A DNA stretch of 64,000 nt, from assembly GCF_964188355.1 (NCBI RefSeq), contig NC_134200.1, positions 2,871,542 through 2,935,541 on the forward strand. The letters are read 5' to 3'. The translations under genes were made by a program, and so were the position numbers. Numbering within the stretch: the first letter of the stretch is position 1; each line of letters opens with the position of its first letter. Below are positions 9,181-19,180 of this stretch, one piece after another. The stretch comes from Buteo buteo. Its lineage: Eukaryota > Chordata > Aves > Accipitriformes > Accipitridae. The notes beneath the pieces are model-generated. The model did not search any database. It was not told the origin of the DNA and saw nothing but the letters and a program-made list of their open reading frames with translations.

Positions 9181-10505
9181 CCACGCCGCCGCCCAGCCGC
9201 CCCAGGGCCCACCTGCAGGCCCGTCTGGACACGCATGAGGGCCACCCGCTCTCGCTGACCCTGCTTTGAGCAGGGGGCCTCCACTCGGTGCTGACCTGCT
9301 GCCCCTTCTTCCTCCTTCTACCTCTTTTTCCCAGCTTTGGCCTTCAGATGGCAGGGCTGGAGCTGGGCCGCCCGCGGGCGGCTGCTGCTGCTGCTGCTGC
9401 ACTGGATTTGGTAGACCAGTTTTAGACCACTTCCCTGTCACGGGCAAAGCAGCCTCAACTCGGGGAATTGCACTGAATTTCATTTTTGGCCCACTGCCCT
9501 CAACATCTCCTTCCTGATTTGCGTCTTGAGAAACACAGAGGACAAACGAAGGATGCAGGAAGCCCCTCTCCTCCCCTTCAGCCCAGACACCTCTCTGTCC
9601 CCTCCTCAGTCTCCCCTGCCCTCGTTTCTGCTGCGCGTCACCCTCTGTGACACCCTCCCAGTGCCTCCCGGGAGGTGACGGGCGGCGCAGGACGTTCTGC
9701 ATCGGTGCAGGGAGCACCTCAGTGCCGCCTGCTGCTTCTGACCCATCAGCTTCCTCCCACACCAGTGACCTCACCGCACCCCAGCAATGTCACCTGCCAC
9801 CGCACCACCCTCTTGCTTGCCTCTCTCCTCTGCCTCTGGTTCTCACAGTCCCTGCCCTCCTCCTGCTTCCCCAAGGGGCTGAGGAGCTCAGAGCTGGGGG
9901 AAAGTGGGCACAGCGCTGCTACAGAAACCTGCCGCTGGTGATTCGCGGGTTGAGTCCCCCATGGAAAGGAGGCACTGTCACCTCTGTCAGGAAGAAAATA
10001 CCCTCCTGATCACTGCAACACGCTCGCTCACAGCCCACGCTGCACTTATTGGAGAGGGACCAAAAAGATCCATTCATTGCCTCTGACACTCAAACGGTTT
10101 TAGCACGGACCTGACTAGTGTTTTCCCGACCCTCTTGCAGAAGGGGATAAGGAGCCACCAACAACCGCAGCCTCTGCATCTCCAGACCCCGCTGGGGAAC
10201 ACACTCGGCACTTGCTTTCTGCAGAGACGCCGCTTCCTCAGCAGCGGGGGGACGGGTGTGAGCCTGGCAATATATAAAACAGTAAAAGCAGGGGCAAGCC
10301 AGTGTTACTGGTCAGCGTGTCCTGCTGGGCAATCTGAAGTTCTAGTCAAAATGACACCTCCTCTCGGAATCCACAAAGACCCTGTCCATGGTTTTTTTGT
10401 CCTGGCAAGGCAGCATAAAAAAAGAAAAAAAACTAATTTAAAGAAGCCAAGAATATTAGGCAGAACAGCGTATCTTCCAGGATTTTGTAACTTGGAACCT
10501 GCAGA
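9181..10505. other. Upstream region of the FSIP2-like gene, no gene seen
   Basis: GC-rich, low-complexity DNA. Holds a (GCT)7 microsatellite at 9380-9401 and a segment (9302-9364) loosely similar to the 3' half of FSIP2-like exon 2. A long minus-strand open frame in unit 1 is broken in units 2 and 3 by TTTCATT to TTACATT (near 32177 and 54880), so I do not call it. Copies: 31877-33201 and 54580-55904. Confidence 0.5.
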
Positions 10506-10680
10506 CCGACGCAGATGCCACTGCAAATGCAGACACCATTGCAACTACCAGCTCAGAGGCAGATACCGTTACAGATTAAGATACCATGGCAGAGGCAAAG
10601 GCCGCTGCAGATGCAGGCACCACTGCAGAGGCAGGTACCACTGCAGATGAAGATACTGTTGCAGTTAACGTTGCACACAT
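10506..10680 (+). repeat. Coding-like 18-bp repeat (Ala-Asp/Glu-Ala-x-Thr), unit 1
   Basis: Degenerate 18-bp/6-codon repeat, clearest at 10605-10660: GCAGATGCAGGCACCACT, GCAGAGGCAGGTACCACT, GCAGATGAAGATACTGTT. In one plus-strand frame it reads A-D/E-A-G-T-T hexapeptides on both sides of a TAA at about 10577, which is kept in all units. No start, splice site or family match was found. It may be a relic of a repeat-coding exon or a plain minisatellite. Confidence 0.55.
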
Positions 10681-13600
10681 ACCGTTATGCCAAACTTTTT
10701 ATAGTCCAAGATTCTGTAACTTGCATCCAAGCTCTGTGCCCCCCAGAACCATCATCTCCATCTTCTCCACCATCTCCTCCTGCCCTCAGCCACAGAAGGA
10801 AGTCTGTCTCGATAGCTTCAGTAATTTGACCAGAAGAAAGCAAGAAAACGTGTTCCTGTACTAAGGAGGAAGGGCAGGAACTCGGCAGTCATTTTCCTTT
10901 TGTTACAATCATTAGGGATGTCCGTCCTTGCTATAAGAGAGATTCCCTTTGCAAGAACCAGGTGGCATCTCTCAGGGGAAGTTAGCTTCTAGTTCTAACT
11001 CTTGACTATTTTCTGACTTTCCTCACCTTTTGGAGCTGGGCCAGGGCCCTCTCCACATCAGACATCGCTTTTTGGAGTTAAGCAACAGTAACCCTGAGTT
11101 TCTCATGTCTACTCATTTCTGCCTTGCTCTCGTAATCCTCGGGAAGGATGCAGAAAGACTCTCAGAACTGTGACCTCTTTGTCTGGCCGGCCCAAATACA
11201 TTGATTACAATACAGATTCCTCCTACATGGTCTATTTGTGCTAACCAGCCACTTAATTCACAGGCATATGAAAGCAGCTCTTCTCAGGAAAAAAAAAAAC
11301 AACAACAACCATAACCAAAGCCAAAACCCACTACAGATGACCAGAAGTGTCAGCTTTCAAACTGGCATTGTTTGAAAACAGAAACACTCTGCCCAGCCAC
11401 AAACGCAAAGGTGTGCTTTTAGTACATAACATCAAGAAACAAGACGTTCAGTTGCGTTTCACGGTTATTGGGCCCGTTACATTGCCATGTTCACAGACAC
11501 ACAGAGGAAAAAAAACCCTTATAAACCTCTCTAAAGTGGGTCAGAGGAATAGCCACTCTCACAAAGATTGCTCCAGACAGAGTCAACAAGATCAACCATG
11601 AAACGCTGAGCAAATGCCCCAGCTGCAGCTTTCTCGGAGGGGTCCTCCTGTTTCTGCAGCGTTTGCATCGGCTGGCGTTCGCAAGGTGCCTTTCGAGACA
11701 ATGCTGCGTGTCAAAATTCAGCCTCTTGTTGGTACGTCTTTGACCTGGACTTGGAAGAGTGACCACAATGTACAACTCATCAATCCACACAAAATCAAGG
11801 ACACCAGTATTTGCATTCTCCAGCCCCTCCAGTCCCTGTGGATGAAAAACAAACACCCCCGCCCCCATGTTCCTGTGAAGAAGCGATGGGCCAAACTAAT
11901 CCTCTCCTGCTGCCCTAGCATGCACTAGTCTAATTAGACATTGTTTTATTGGGCTTGCAGAGAAAGAGAGCCTTGGGACAAGCTGAAGGCTGTCCAGGAT
12001 TTTCTGCACTTTTCAGCGTTTACGGTTTATATCCAGTTTGGTGTAAGTAAAGACTGAAAAAAGAAATGGAGAAGGCTGATGAATGGTGAGTAAGCATTAC
12101 TGTAAAGGTGGATAATTATTATTAGGATGGTGACAGTTTTTTATCAGAAATAAAATTCTATTATTATAAATAAACACCGTTATGAAGAGGAAGCCTTGCC
12201 TTTTCTGTCGACTGCTAATTGGGTATTGCTCTTATCGTTCCCTGACTCCTTGGAAATCACGAACGCATGCGCACCACAAGGCATGTCTCGTTATTTTGGG
12301 AACGTGTTATTTCCCACTGAGTACCAAGACGACAGCTCTTAATTGTACGTCCCGAGAGCAGCCTCCACCGACTGTCCCCTGCTGCGCACCAACACGAACA
12401 GCACTGTGCTCTCCCCTGCCCATCTCCACGCTCCGGAGGAGCTGTTCACACACCCCTGCCCGGGCCATGCTGCCTCAAAATTCCTCCTGTGCTGCTCAAG
12501 GCCCTGAAAACTGTCACGCTACAGCTGTACCCAGATCACTGTTCCTCATTCTGAGCGAGACCGCCTGGTCCTGTGTATTCCCACCTGTCTACAGCAGCTG
12601 TTGCCTTCTGTCTTGTAAGCGTTTTGGAAAAGTACCCCTTTTTTCCTGAATACCCTCTTTGACCTCACTACAGGACAGGTCCCCAGTCCACCACCACGGC
12701 TGGTAAAGGCCGTAGCCATACAGAATTGCGCAGGGATGACAAATACCCAGTGGTCCAGCTCGCTTCAATTGTTTAAGACAAGGCTTTTGGCTAGAACACA
12801 GTCGAGAAAATTTAAAACCTAACACTCCCATCTGGACCGGCAGCTCTTTCTTCATCAGTTCTTTGCATTGCTCTCATTCCTCGGGAGTACACAGCAAGCA
12901 AAGATCAGTCACAAACATGCACGAGACCGGACATCCACATACTTGCTGCCTACCCAGTAACATTAGCAAGGCCCTGCCTAAACACAAAGATTAAATTAAT
13001 GTACAGATTTCCTACGCAGGAAGCAACTAAGGATCAACCAAATACAACCATCTGTTGTTACCTATTTGCACAAGAGGCACACGCTGCTTCCGCTTCTATC
13101 TTTCAGGCTGTTACCCATGAGAAAACGGAAGCACGTTTTATTGCAAGAGGAAACCTTCAATTGGAAAGCCAGTTCATGGCCTGGTTTGCCTCTCTATGCA
13201 CGTATCTAGTGAACAGCCGAGGAAACGTTACACGAGCAATTAGCAAAGCAAACCCAGGACACCTCAAGAGGTCCCGCAACTACACCAGTCTGTCTTTCCT
13301 TTTCACCCCAGTTCCCAAAGCACCAAGGCAGGAGCAGGCAGGGCACTCATGCGCTCGGCTCACACCAGGGAGGAGAGAGCAGGAGCAGCCCTCTGTCACC
13401 CAGGCTTAGCAACAACAATTTCTGCTCTCATCTGGGGCTTAGTCCATGTGTAGTCATACGTGTGAGTTATGGCCTAGCCATGGTGATACTGCTCAGCTCA
13501 GGGTTCAACATGAGACCTTGTCCTTTAAGGAGGACCATTACTCCATAGCTTCACTAGGCAAGCCTGATTACTTTGTATAAACTATGCATGCTTTGCTGAG

Positions 13601-13693
13601 GACCCCACCCTTGAAGAAGGAACTAAAGACTGATAAAAAGGAAACATCCTGCTCCAGAAGGCCCCCGAAGATTGCCAAAGAAGCATGAACCAG
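10681..13693. other. Intergenic stretch between the 18-bp repeat and LTR B, no gene called
   Basis: About 3 kb of mixed-composition DNA. An A-rich run with CAACAACAACC lies at about 11290-11310 and differs slightly between copies. One exon-shaped minus-strand segment (11745-11835) is described under findings. A 136-codon plus-strand frame at 12999-13409 is frameshifted in unit 3 by a 1-bp deletion near 58585, against its being coding. Copies: 33377-36389 and 56080-59091. Confidence 0.45.
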
Positions 13694-14278
13694 TGTCCTG
13701 ATTTCAGCCGGGACAGACTTAATTGTCTTCCTAGTAGCTGGTACAGTGCTGTGCTTTGAGTTCAGTATGCAAAGAATGTTGATAACACTGATGGTTTCAG
13801 TTGTCGCTAAGTAGTGTTTAGTCTAAAGTCAAGGATTTTTCAGCTTCTCATCCCCAGCCAGTGAGAAAGCGGGAGGGGCACAAGAAGTTGGGAGGGGACG
13901 GAGCCAGGGCAGCTGACCCAAACTGGCCAACAGGGTATCCCATACCATGTGAAGTCACATCTAGTATAGGAACTGGGGGGAGCGGGGGCGGGGGATCGCC
14001 GCTCGGGGACTAGCTGGGTGTCGATCGATCGGCGGGTGGTGAGCGATTGCACTGCGCATCATTTGTACATTCCGATCCTTTCATTATTGCTGTTGTCATT
14101 TTATTAGTGTTATCATTATCGTTATTAGTTCCTTCTTTTCGGTTCTATTAAACCACGCCTATCTCAACTCATGAGTTTTACTTCTTTTCCCGATTTGCTC
14201 CCCCATCCCACTGGGTGGAGGGGAGTGAGTGAGCGGCTGCGTGGTGCTCAAGTTGCTGGCTGGGGTTAAACCATGACA
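13694..14278 (+). mobile_element. Solo LTR of an avian endogenous retrovirus (LTR B), unit 1
   Basis: 585 bp, plus orientation, with canonical ends: TGTCCTGATTTCAGCCGGGA at the start and GGGGTTAAACCATGACA at the end. The sequence is typical of a widespread avian ERV LTR: CTTCCTAGTAGCTGGTACAG, then a weak TATA-like AGTATAGGAACTGG, a GGGGACTAGCTGGG block, a CATTATTGCTGTTGTCATTT tract, the poly(A)-type signal ATTAAA (14148-14153) and a U5 ending like LTR A. No internal retroviral sequence is attached, so it is solo. The flanks (ACCAG and ATCTC) do not make a duplication, suggesting an old insertion or recombination between elements. Confidence 0.8.
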
Positions 14279-15207
14279 ATCTCCCTCCGAACAAGGGAAA
14301 AATAACATCAGAAACTCTCAACCGGACACAACAAGACCTTGAACTCTTTGAAACCCGACACAGAAGATGTCTCTATGAACTACTTTTTAAACCTACTTTT
14401 TAACAACCAAAACACTTTAGTACGCTTTAGTGGTACGCTTCAGACAACCCTGATTAATTGCAAGAAATCACACGAGATCATCTGAACGCCACTTTGAAGG
14501 CTGTTTAATGTTTAAGCAAGTTGGGAAGAGATTTTGTCAGCCAGGAGTCCATCAGTTAGCACTTGCATCTTCAAGGGAACCAAGTTTTGTAACACAAGAC
14601 GGGTATTTTTATCCCTAAACCCATTTACTCTCAGCAGGGGAAGGTAATTCACTGTATACTAGCACTCAGCCGTTCACACACACTTCCCCACTTTTACAAA
14701 AAAAAAACCCCAACATGTTGCACTAAGCAGTATTTCAGATGGAAGGCAAATGTAGGTAATCCCTCCCAAAATAGAGGCAGCTCAAAGCAATTGCCCTCCT
14801 GTCCCACAGGGAGCATCCCAACAGAAGACTGAGCTCCCCAACAGGTCTTGCGTGACTGCAATCCCTCCCCAGGAAGCCCAAAGAGAAATAGGATGCTCTT
14901 GAAAAATCCCAGCCCTCAGCACTTGAATGGTTTCAGAGCAAAAATCTGGACGAGAACAGCAGCCCCGTTTGAGGCTCAGCAAAGCACAGCCTGGGAAAAC
15001 CAAAGCCAGGAGATGAATTCGCAGCTTTTACAGAAGGCCTCTGCACAGCAGAAGCATCCTCACTTCCAACACCCTGGATTTTTCCCCTCCATCTCCAGCA
15101 CTGCCTCCCATCTCCCCGTGCTCTCCTCTCGCCCACGCACCTTTCCCACCCATTCCGTGACCTCCCAACGCCTCTGTCTTTCTCTGTGTTTGTGTGGCAG
15201 ATGGTAC
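14279..15207. other. Stretch after LTR B, nothing recognised
   Basis: Unique-looking, moderately AT-rich DNA turning GC-rich towards 15000. A poly(A) run lies at about 14697-14707. No supported gene or element. Copies: 36975-37903 and 59677-60605. Confidence 0.4.
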
Positions 15208-15235
15208 CTCGGAAACATCGTCCCAGACGCGTCAC

Positions 15236-15350
15236 CTGCATCTCCTGCTCTTCTTCCTCTGCTGTCACATGACTGCTCCAGCTGCCTGAGGCACTTTTGG
15301 ACCTCCAAAGCCCTTTCAGCCTGCCTCCCTTCTGCTGTTAAATCCTGCTC
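15236..15350 (-). CDS. Candidate exon B of an unidentified gene, unit 1
   Basis: Minus-strand segment after the strong acceptor TTCTCTTGCAG, 48 bp downstream of exon A (a very short intron). It continues the exon A frame as EQDLTAEGRQAERALEVQ, then KCLRQLEQ, with coiled-coil character. Two donors are possible: GTGACG after 15236, or GTACCA after 15208. The frame is open to both. The last third reads more protein-like in another frame (VTAEEEEQEMQVTRLG), which could mean an old frameshift. Copies: 37932-38046 and 60634-60748. Confidence 0.3.
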
Positions 15351-15398
15351 CTGCAAGAGAATTGACAGCCACTTGCTCTCCCCTCTCTGGCATCTTAC

Positions 15399-15512
15399 CT
15401 GCATCTTCCTGAGCTGGTGGGAACTGTCGCCATCAGCCCCGGCTGCACTCCACTCCAAGTCTTCTCCTGGCACGGGCGCAGCTCTGGGTGTGCTTGGTGC
15501 GTACCGTGCTTC
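15399..15512 (-). CDS. Candidate exon A of an unidentified gene (38 codons), unit 1
   Basis: Minus-strand segment between the acceptor TTCTCCTTCAG and the donor GTAAGA, exactly 38 codons, phase 0 on both sides, beginning EARYAPSTPRAA and ending SHQLRKMQ. It joins candidate exon B in frame. The charged composition ending in a helix-like SSHQLRKMQ looks protein-like, but I do not recognise the family. It lies about 6.4 kb upstream of the FSIP2-like ATG on the same strand. Copies at 38095-38208 and 60797-60910 keep the splice sites; unit 2 has Asn for Asp near GADGDSS. It could be a real exon, a relic of a captured gene, or chance. Confidence 0.35.
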
Positions 15513-18500
15513 CTGAAGGAGAACAGCAACAATCAAAGCGACTCCTGGGCAGTGTCCTGCTGGGAGAGCCGATCTGAAGGCAAGTTTGCTGCAGGTCCTG
15601 AGGCCGGCTGGTCCAGGGCTGCTCCCTGTCCCCCAGCTCGGCCACAGGTCCCACGTCTGGCTCCTTCCATTCCAACAGGATTTTGGAAAGCCCGCTCCCA
15701 GCTGTGAGCGCCAGCCCACGGGCACGGGGCACAAACAGCCCCCTCCCCCGAGGGCCCCAGCCCCCAACTGGCCTCTGTCCCCAAACCGCTAAAACTTCCA
15801 AACAGGCTCTCCCTCCAACTACCTGCCGTTTTAAGAAAACAAACTGTATGCTCCCAGACTCAGTAGGCTGACTAAGACTCTCAGAGGGTGATTTGGGATT
15901 CAATTCCAGAACAAAACAATATCCATTACAGAATCTCAGCCACCACCTCCATCATCGTCATCGCTGACCCACAAAAGCTGCCTTGTAAAAAATCTTACAG
16001 CTGATTAAAATTACCCTCTCCTCCCCAAATCTTTGTCCTTCTCATACCCTCAGCCTACTGCAGTAATAATCACATCGCTATTCTGTAATTACCACCAATC
16101 TGAAACCCCTCCGACACATCATTCCCTGATGTGACTGACAGTACTGTTGAAAAGGGAGAACCATCACTAACCACGCACCCACCTGTTAGTCGTCCTGTCT
16201 CTGTGACCGACCACATCTACATGGCTATCTCTGCCTGACAGGAGGTGACCGGCCTGAGAAAAAAGAGAAAAAAAACCAAAAACCTTACATTGTCTTGGCT
16301 CTAGCGTAAGCAAGGAATTTATGATAGTGATACAAACAAGTTTAAGAGAAAGCAGGGTAGCGGAAGAAGCAGAAAATATGATATGTCTCACCCACCTCTA
16401 ATTTCAGAGGAAGTTCCAGGGGAGGGTTTTTTTCTCTGTCTGTGGCGTCTTCTTACCACTGCACAGCCCAAGTGAGAAAACACACACCTGTGTTTTATGT
16501 AGAACTGTAAACTACAAGAGTAGAACTAGCCAGTCTACGTAATTGGACTTCTTTCCAGGACACATCGGTCACTCCTTTTACATTTCAGTGGAGAGCTTTG
16601 CGTTAAAAATCCCTAAATTCTGATACGAAAATAGCAAAACGTCACCTGTAAATCTTTGAAAGGAACAAAACATTGAAGGAAAACTGTTCATATAAACTGT
16701 AAATGACACTTTTTTTCCCTAGCTGACCAGGCCTGTCAACTATTGGCAGGAACACGAGCACCCTCACACCCATCCGTAATCCAAAGATCCTTACATGTCT
16801 CCCTGAAAGGGGACTGAAACTGCTTCTTCTACATTTACACTGATGAAAGTTATACCTTACGGTCGAGGCCGACAACATAACTGACAGTACAGCACGGAAC
16901 CAACAGAATGAACATTGAACAAAGGCAAACAAAACAAAGCCATAAAAAACGGGGATGCTTTGGTGCTCAAAAAGCCCCTCCTCGTGCAAAATCAGAAGCA
17001 AGAGAGAGCCTAACCCTATCAAGTATTTTACTATTCTCTATAGAAATAGCCACCAGAAAATACAGCCGTTTTCATAACAAAGCTGCCAGCTAAATTAGAT
17101 GCCCTCATTTAAGGGCAACCACTTCTGGCAGCTCTTGGAGGGGTGGGACCAGAAGAAATCCGGGCAGTTTCACGGATTAATTTTACTTCTCCATTCTTCA
17201 AAACTGTTCCCCATCTGCAGGAATGACCGGGACACCACTTCAGGGAGCAAGGCAAGAAATACTTCACTCCAACATACAGTTTTAAACCACGCCCTCGCCC
17301 ACTCTCCCCAGCTCTTCTAAGAAGCCCGAATTCACCATCTGACCTAGGGCAGAGACACACACAAGAGCCACCAGCACAACCAAGTCAGACGTGCTTGGAA
17401 TTCAGGCATCCTCTTTTCATGGCGCTTGCTACCCGCCCAACAGCAGCAACCCTCCAACCAAAATTTCGAACCACGTACACAGCTTTCCAACAAACAAATG
17501 TGGGGAGAGGATGTTTCTAACGTGAATGGAGTAATTCCTGTTATTTGACACAGTCACCTTTTTATTCAACAGAAAACACTAGGGTATTAAAAGAGAATCA
17601 ACCACGTCCTAGCTGTGAAACAGGAAAAAACCCCCAAACACCTGATATCCCATCCAATTAGTTTCGCACTTCAACAAGTACAGTACAAAGGAGAGTATGA
17701 AAATAGAACTCAACCCGTACAGCCTCAGGACGTCGCTCAACTAACAGGCACTGAGACAATCAGACACATAGCGCAAATGAGTTAAGCTGTGCTGAGTGCA
17801 CTTCCAGGAACACCAATCCGATATCTCAAAGCATCTTAAGGAGCAGACTCTGAGAATTCGGTCCCTTAGAAAAAGAAAAAACACACACTTGCCCTGTGCA
17901 GTTACTTCTCGTTTTTAACTTTAGGAAATACATGCACAAATGAAACTACAGTATTTCAAAATTAGCCAGGAAGCAAACTGTTAGGGAATGGCACTAAACA
18001 AACAGCAGGCACTCTGGACAAAGCAGGAAAAACAAACGGGGGGGAATCAATTGGGCTAATTGAGCTGGCCTGATTGAAGCAAGAGCCCCCTGACACACAA
18101 AGGTCTTTATATACCACAAAAACTTGAGGGCAGCAGCTGCTCTATCATGAAGAGGCAGCCCAGAGCTCATCCTGTGCAACCAGAAACATCCTGTTCTCTT
18201 CTGAATCTCTCTCCTCGTTCTAGTTTGGGTCAGAAAAGGGGACCCTAAGGTCTGACAGCCCCCAGACACAATCACCCTCACGGTTGCCCTTTCCCCCAAA
18301 TGGAACCCCTTTCAGTTTATCACAACTCCTACCGTACCTGCTTCACTGGCAAAGGCACCTGCTGGCCAAATCACCGGACTGAGGCAAGCTGGGCAACGTT
18401 GCCGCGTGCCGCGATGGCTGAAGGCAGAAGCGAAGCCGTGGGGGATACCACGCTAGGCAGAGAGCCAGCGGAAGGCAGTGAGCAAAAAGGCTCTGCCTTC

Positions 18501-18792
18501 AATGCTGGAACTGAGGAAGTAGCTGCAGCAAGTTAAAAAGTGGCATTCAAAGACAAATCCCAGCACGCCTGACATTCCAGCCTGCATTCAGGAACACAGT
18601 AGCATTCTGCCCTTGGTTTACAAGAACCACACCGTTAAGGACCAGTAGCATAGGTTCTTCAGCACTTGGAACAAGAATTCCACATGCAACATGTGCCAAC
18701 AGAAATGCCTTGGCATAGACAGCAGCAGCTCGCGAGGGCCCATTTGCACCAAGGGGTAAGCAACCCAGGACAGCAACAATTAAACTGCTTAC
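15513..18792. other. AT-rich intron-like stretch, no gene called
   Basis: About 3.3 kb, GC-rich at the left edge, then AT-rich. A minus-strand segment 16183-16253 has a strong polypyrimidine tract plus CAG acceptor and a GTGGGT donor around a short open frame (AGHLLSGRDSHVDVV), but no family match. No UBAP2 exon other than the one at 18793 was recognised. Copies: about 38209-41489 in unit 2 and 60911-64000 (partial) in unit 3. Confidence 0.4.
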
Positions 18793-18884
18793 TGGGTAGG
18801 CAGGCAGAAGTCCTCCAGGTCCCACAAGATACTGGTTAGACAACAAGGGCGGTACACCTCGGGGCATCTTTGGAGGAGCTTGGC
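18793..18884 (-). pseudogene. UBAP2: Isolated UBAP2/UBAP2L-family exon, unit 1
   Basis: 92 nt (2 bases plus 30 codons) between the acceptor TTGATTGTCCAG and the donor GTAAGC (18787-18792). The frame reads QAPPKMPRGVPPLLSNQY, then LVGPGGLLPAYP, a near-exact match to the conserved C-terminal segment of UBAP2 and UBAP2L. In those proteins it is followed by IYGYDELQMLQ or similar; that next exon was not found in the ~4.5 kb downstream, nor were recognisable upstream exons. The exon itself has no damage. UBAP2/UBAP2L are ubiquitin-associated-domain proteins acting in RNA-granule and transcription-related processes. I infer a captured gene fragment, unless flanking exons lie in introns longer than I could search. 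UBAP2 (Z-linked in birds) versus UBAP2L cannot be settled by eye. Confidence 0.7.
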
Positions 18885-19133
18885 CTGGACAATCAAAACA
18901 CAGACACATTAACAAGCCATTACAAAAGAAAAGCCTTCAGCATCCACACAAGATAGCTCACACCACTTCAAACTGCCTCCTAAGGGGCTGAAGTACCTCA
19001 GATTAAGAGTCTGGGAAGAACTTTAGGGGACCACCCACCCTGCAAGCCCTCACACTTGGCCCTGCTGTCAAGTTCCATTACACATACTGCATCCACACCA
19101 GAAAAGGAAAATAGCACACAAATCTGCAAACTG

Positions 19134-19180
19134 TTTTTTGGTTTGGTTTGGTTTGGGTTTGGGGGGTTTTTTTGTTTATG
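19134..19180. repeat. GT-rich tract (GGTTT)n, unit 1
   Basis: TTTTTTGGTTTGGTTTGG followed by GTTTGGGGGGTTTTTTTG. The unit 2 counterpart (41831-41881) is longer by a GTTTTG-type insertion, so it is unstable between copies. Confidence 0.7.

Noticed and set aside
9094..9774. 226-codon minus-strand frame with a Gln run upstream of the FSIP2-like promoter
   Set aside because: Open only in unit 1; a single change makes a stop in units 2 and 3. It also crosses the TATA box and promoter repeats.
12999..13409. 136-codon plus-strand frame
   Set aside because: Frameshifted by a 1-bp deletion in unit 3 (near 58585) and without similarity to a known protein.
14848..15516. 222-codon plus-strand frame and the overlapping 235-codon minus-strand frame
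   Set aside because: Plus-strand frame is antisense to candidate exons A and B; the minus-strand frame reads through their splice sites. Only the exon-shaped segments are retained, at low confidence.
16183..16253. Exon-like segment with strong polypyrimidine tract, minus strand
   Set aside because: Only 71 nt, no recognisable family and no in-frame partner exon; a good tract plus AG occurs often by chance in T-rich DNA.
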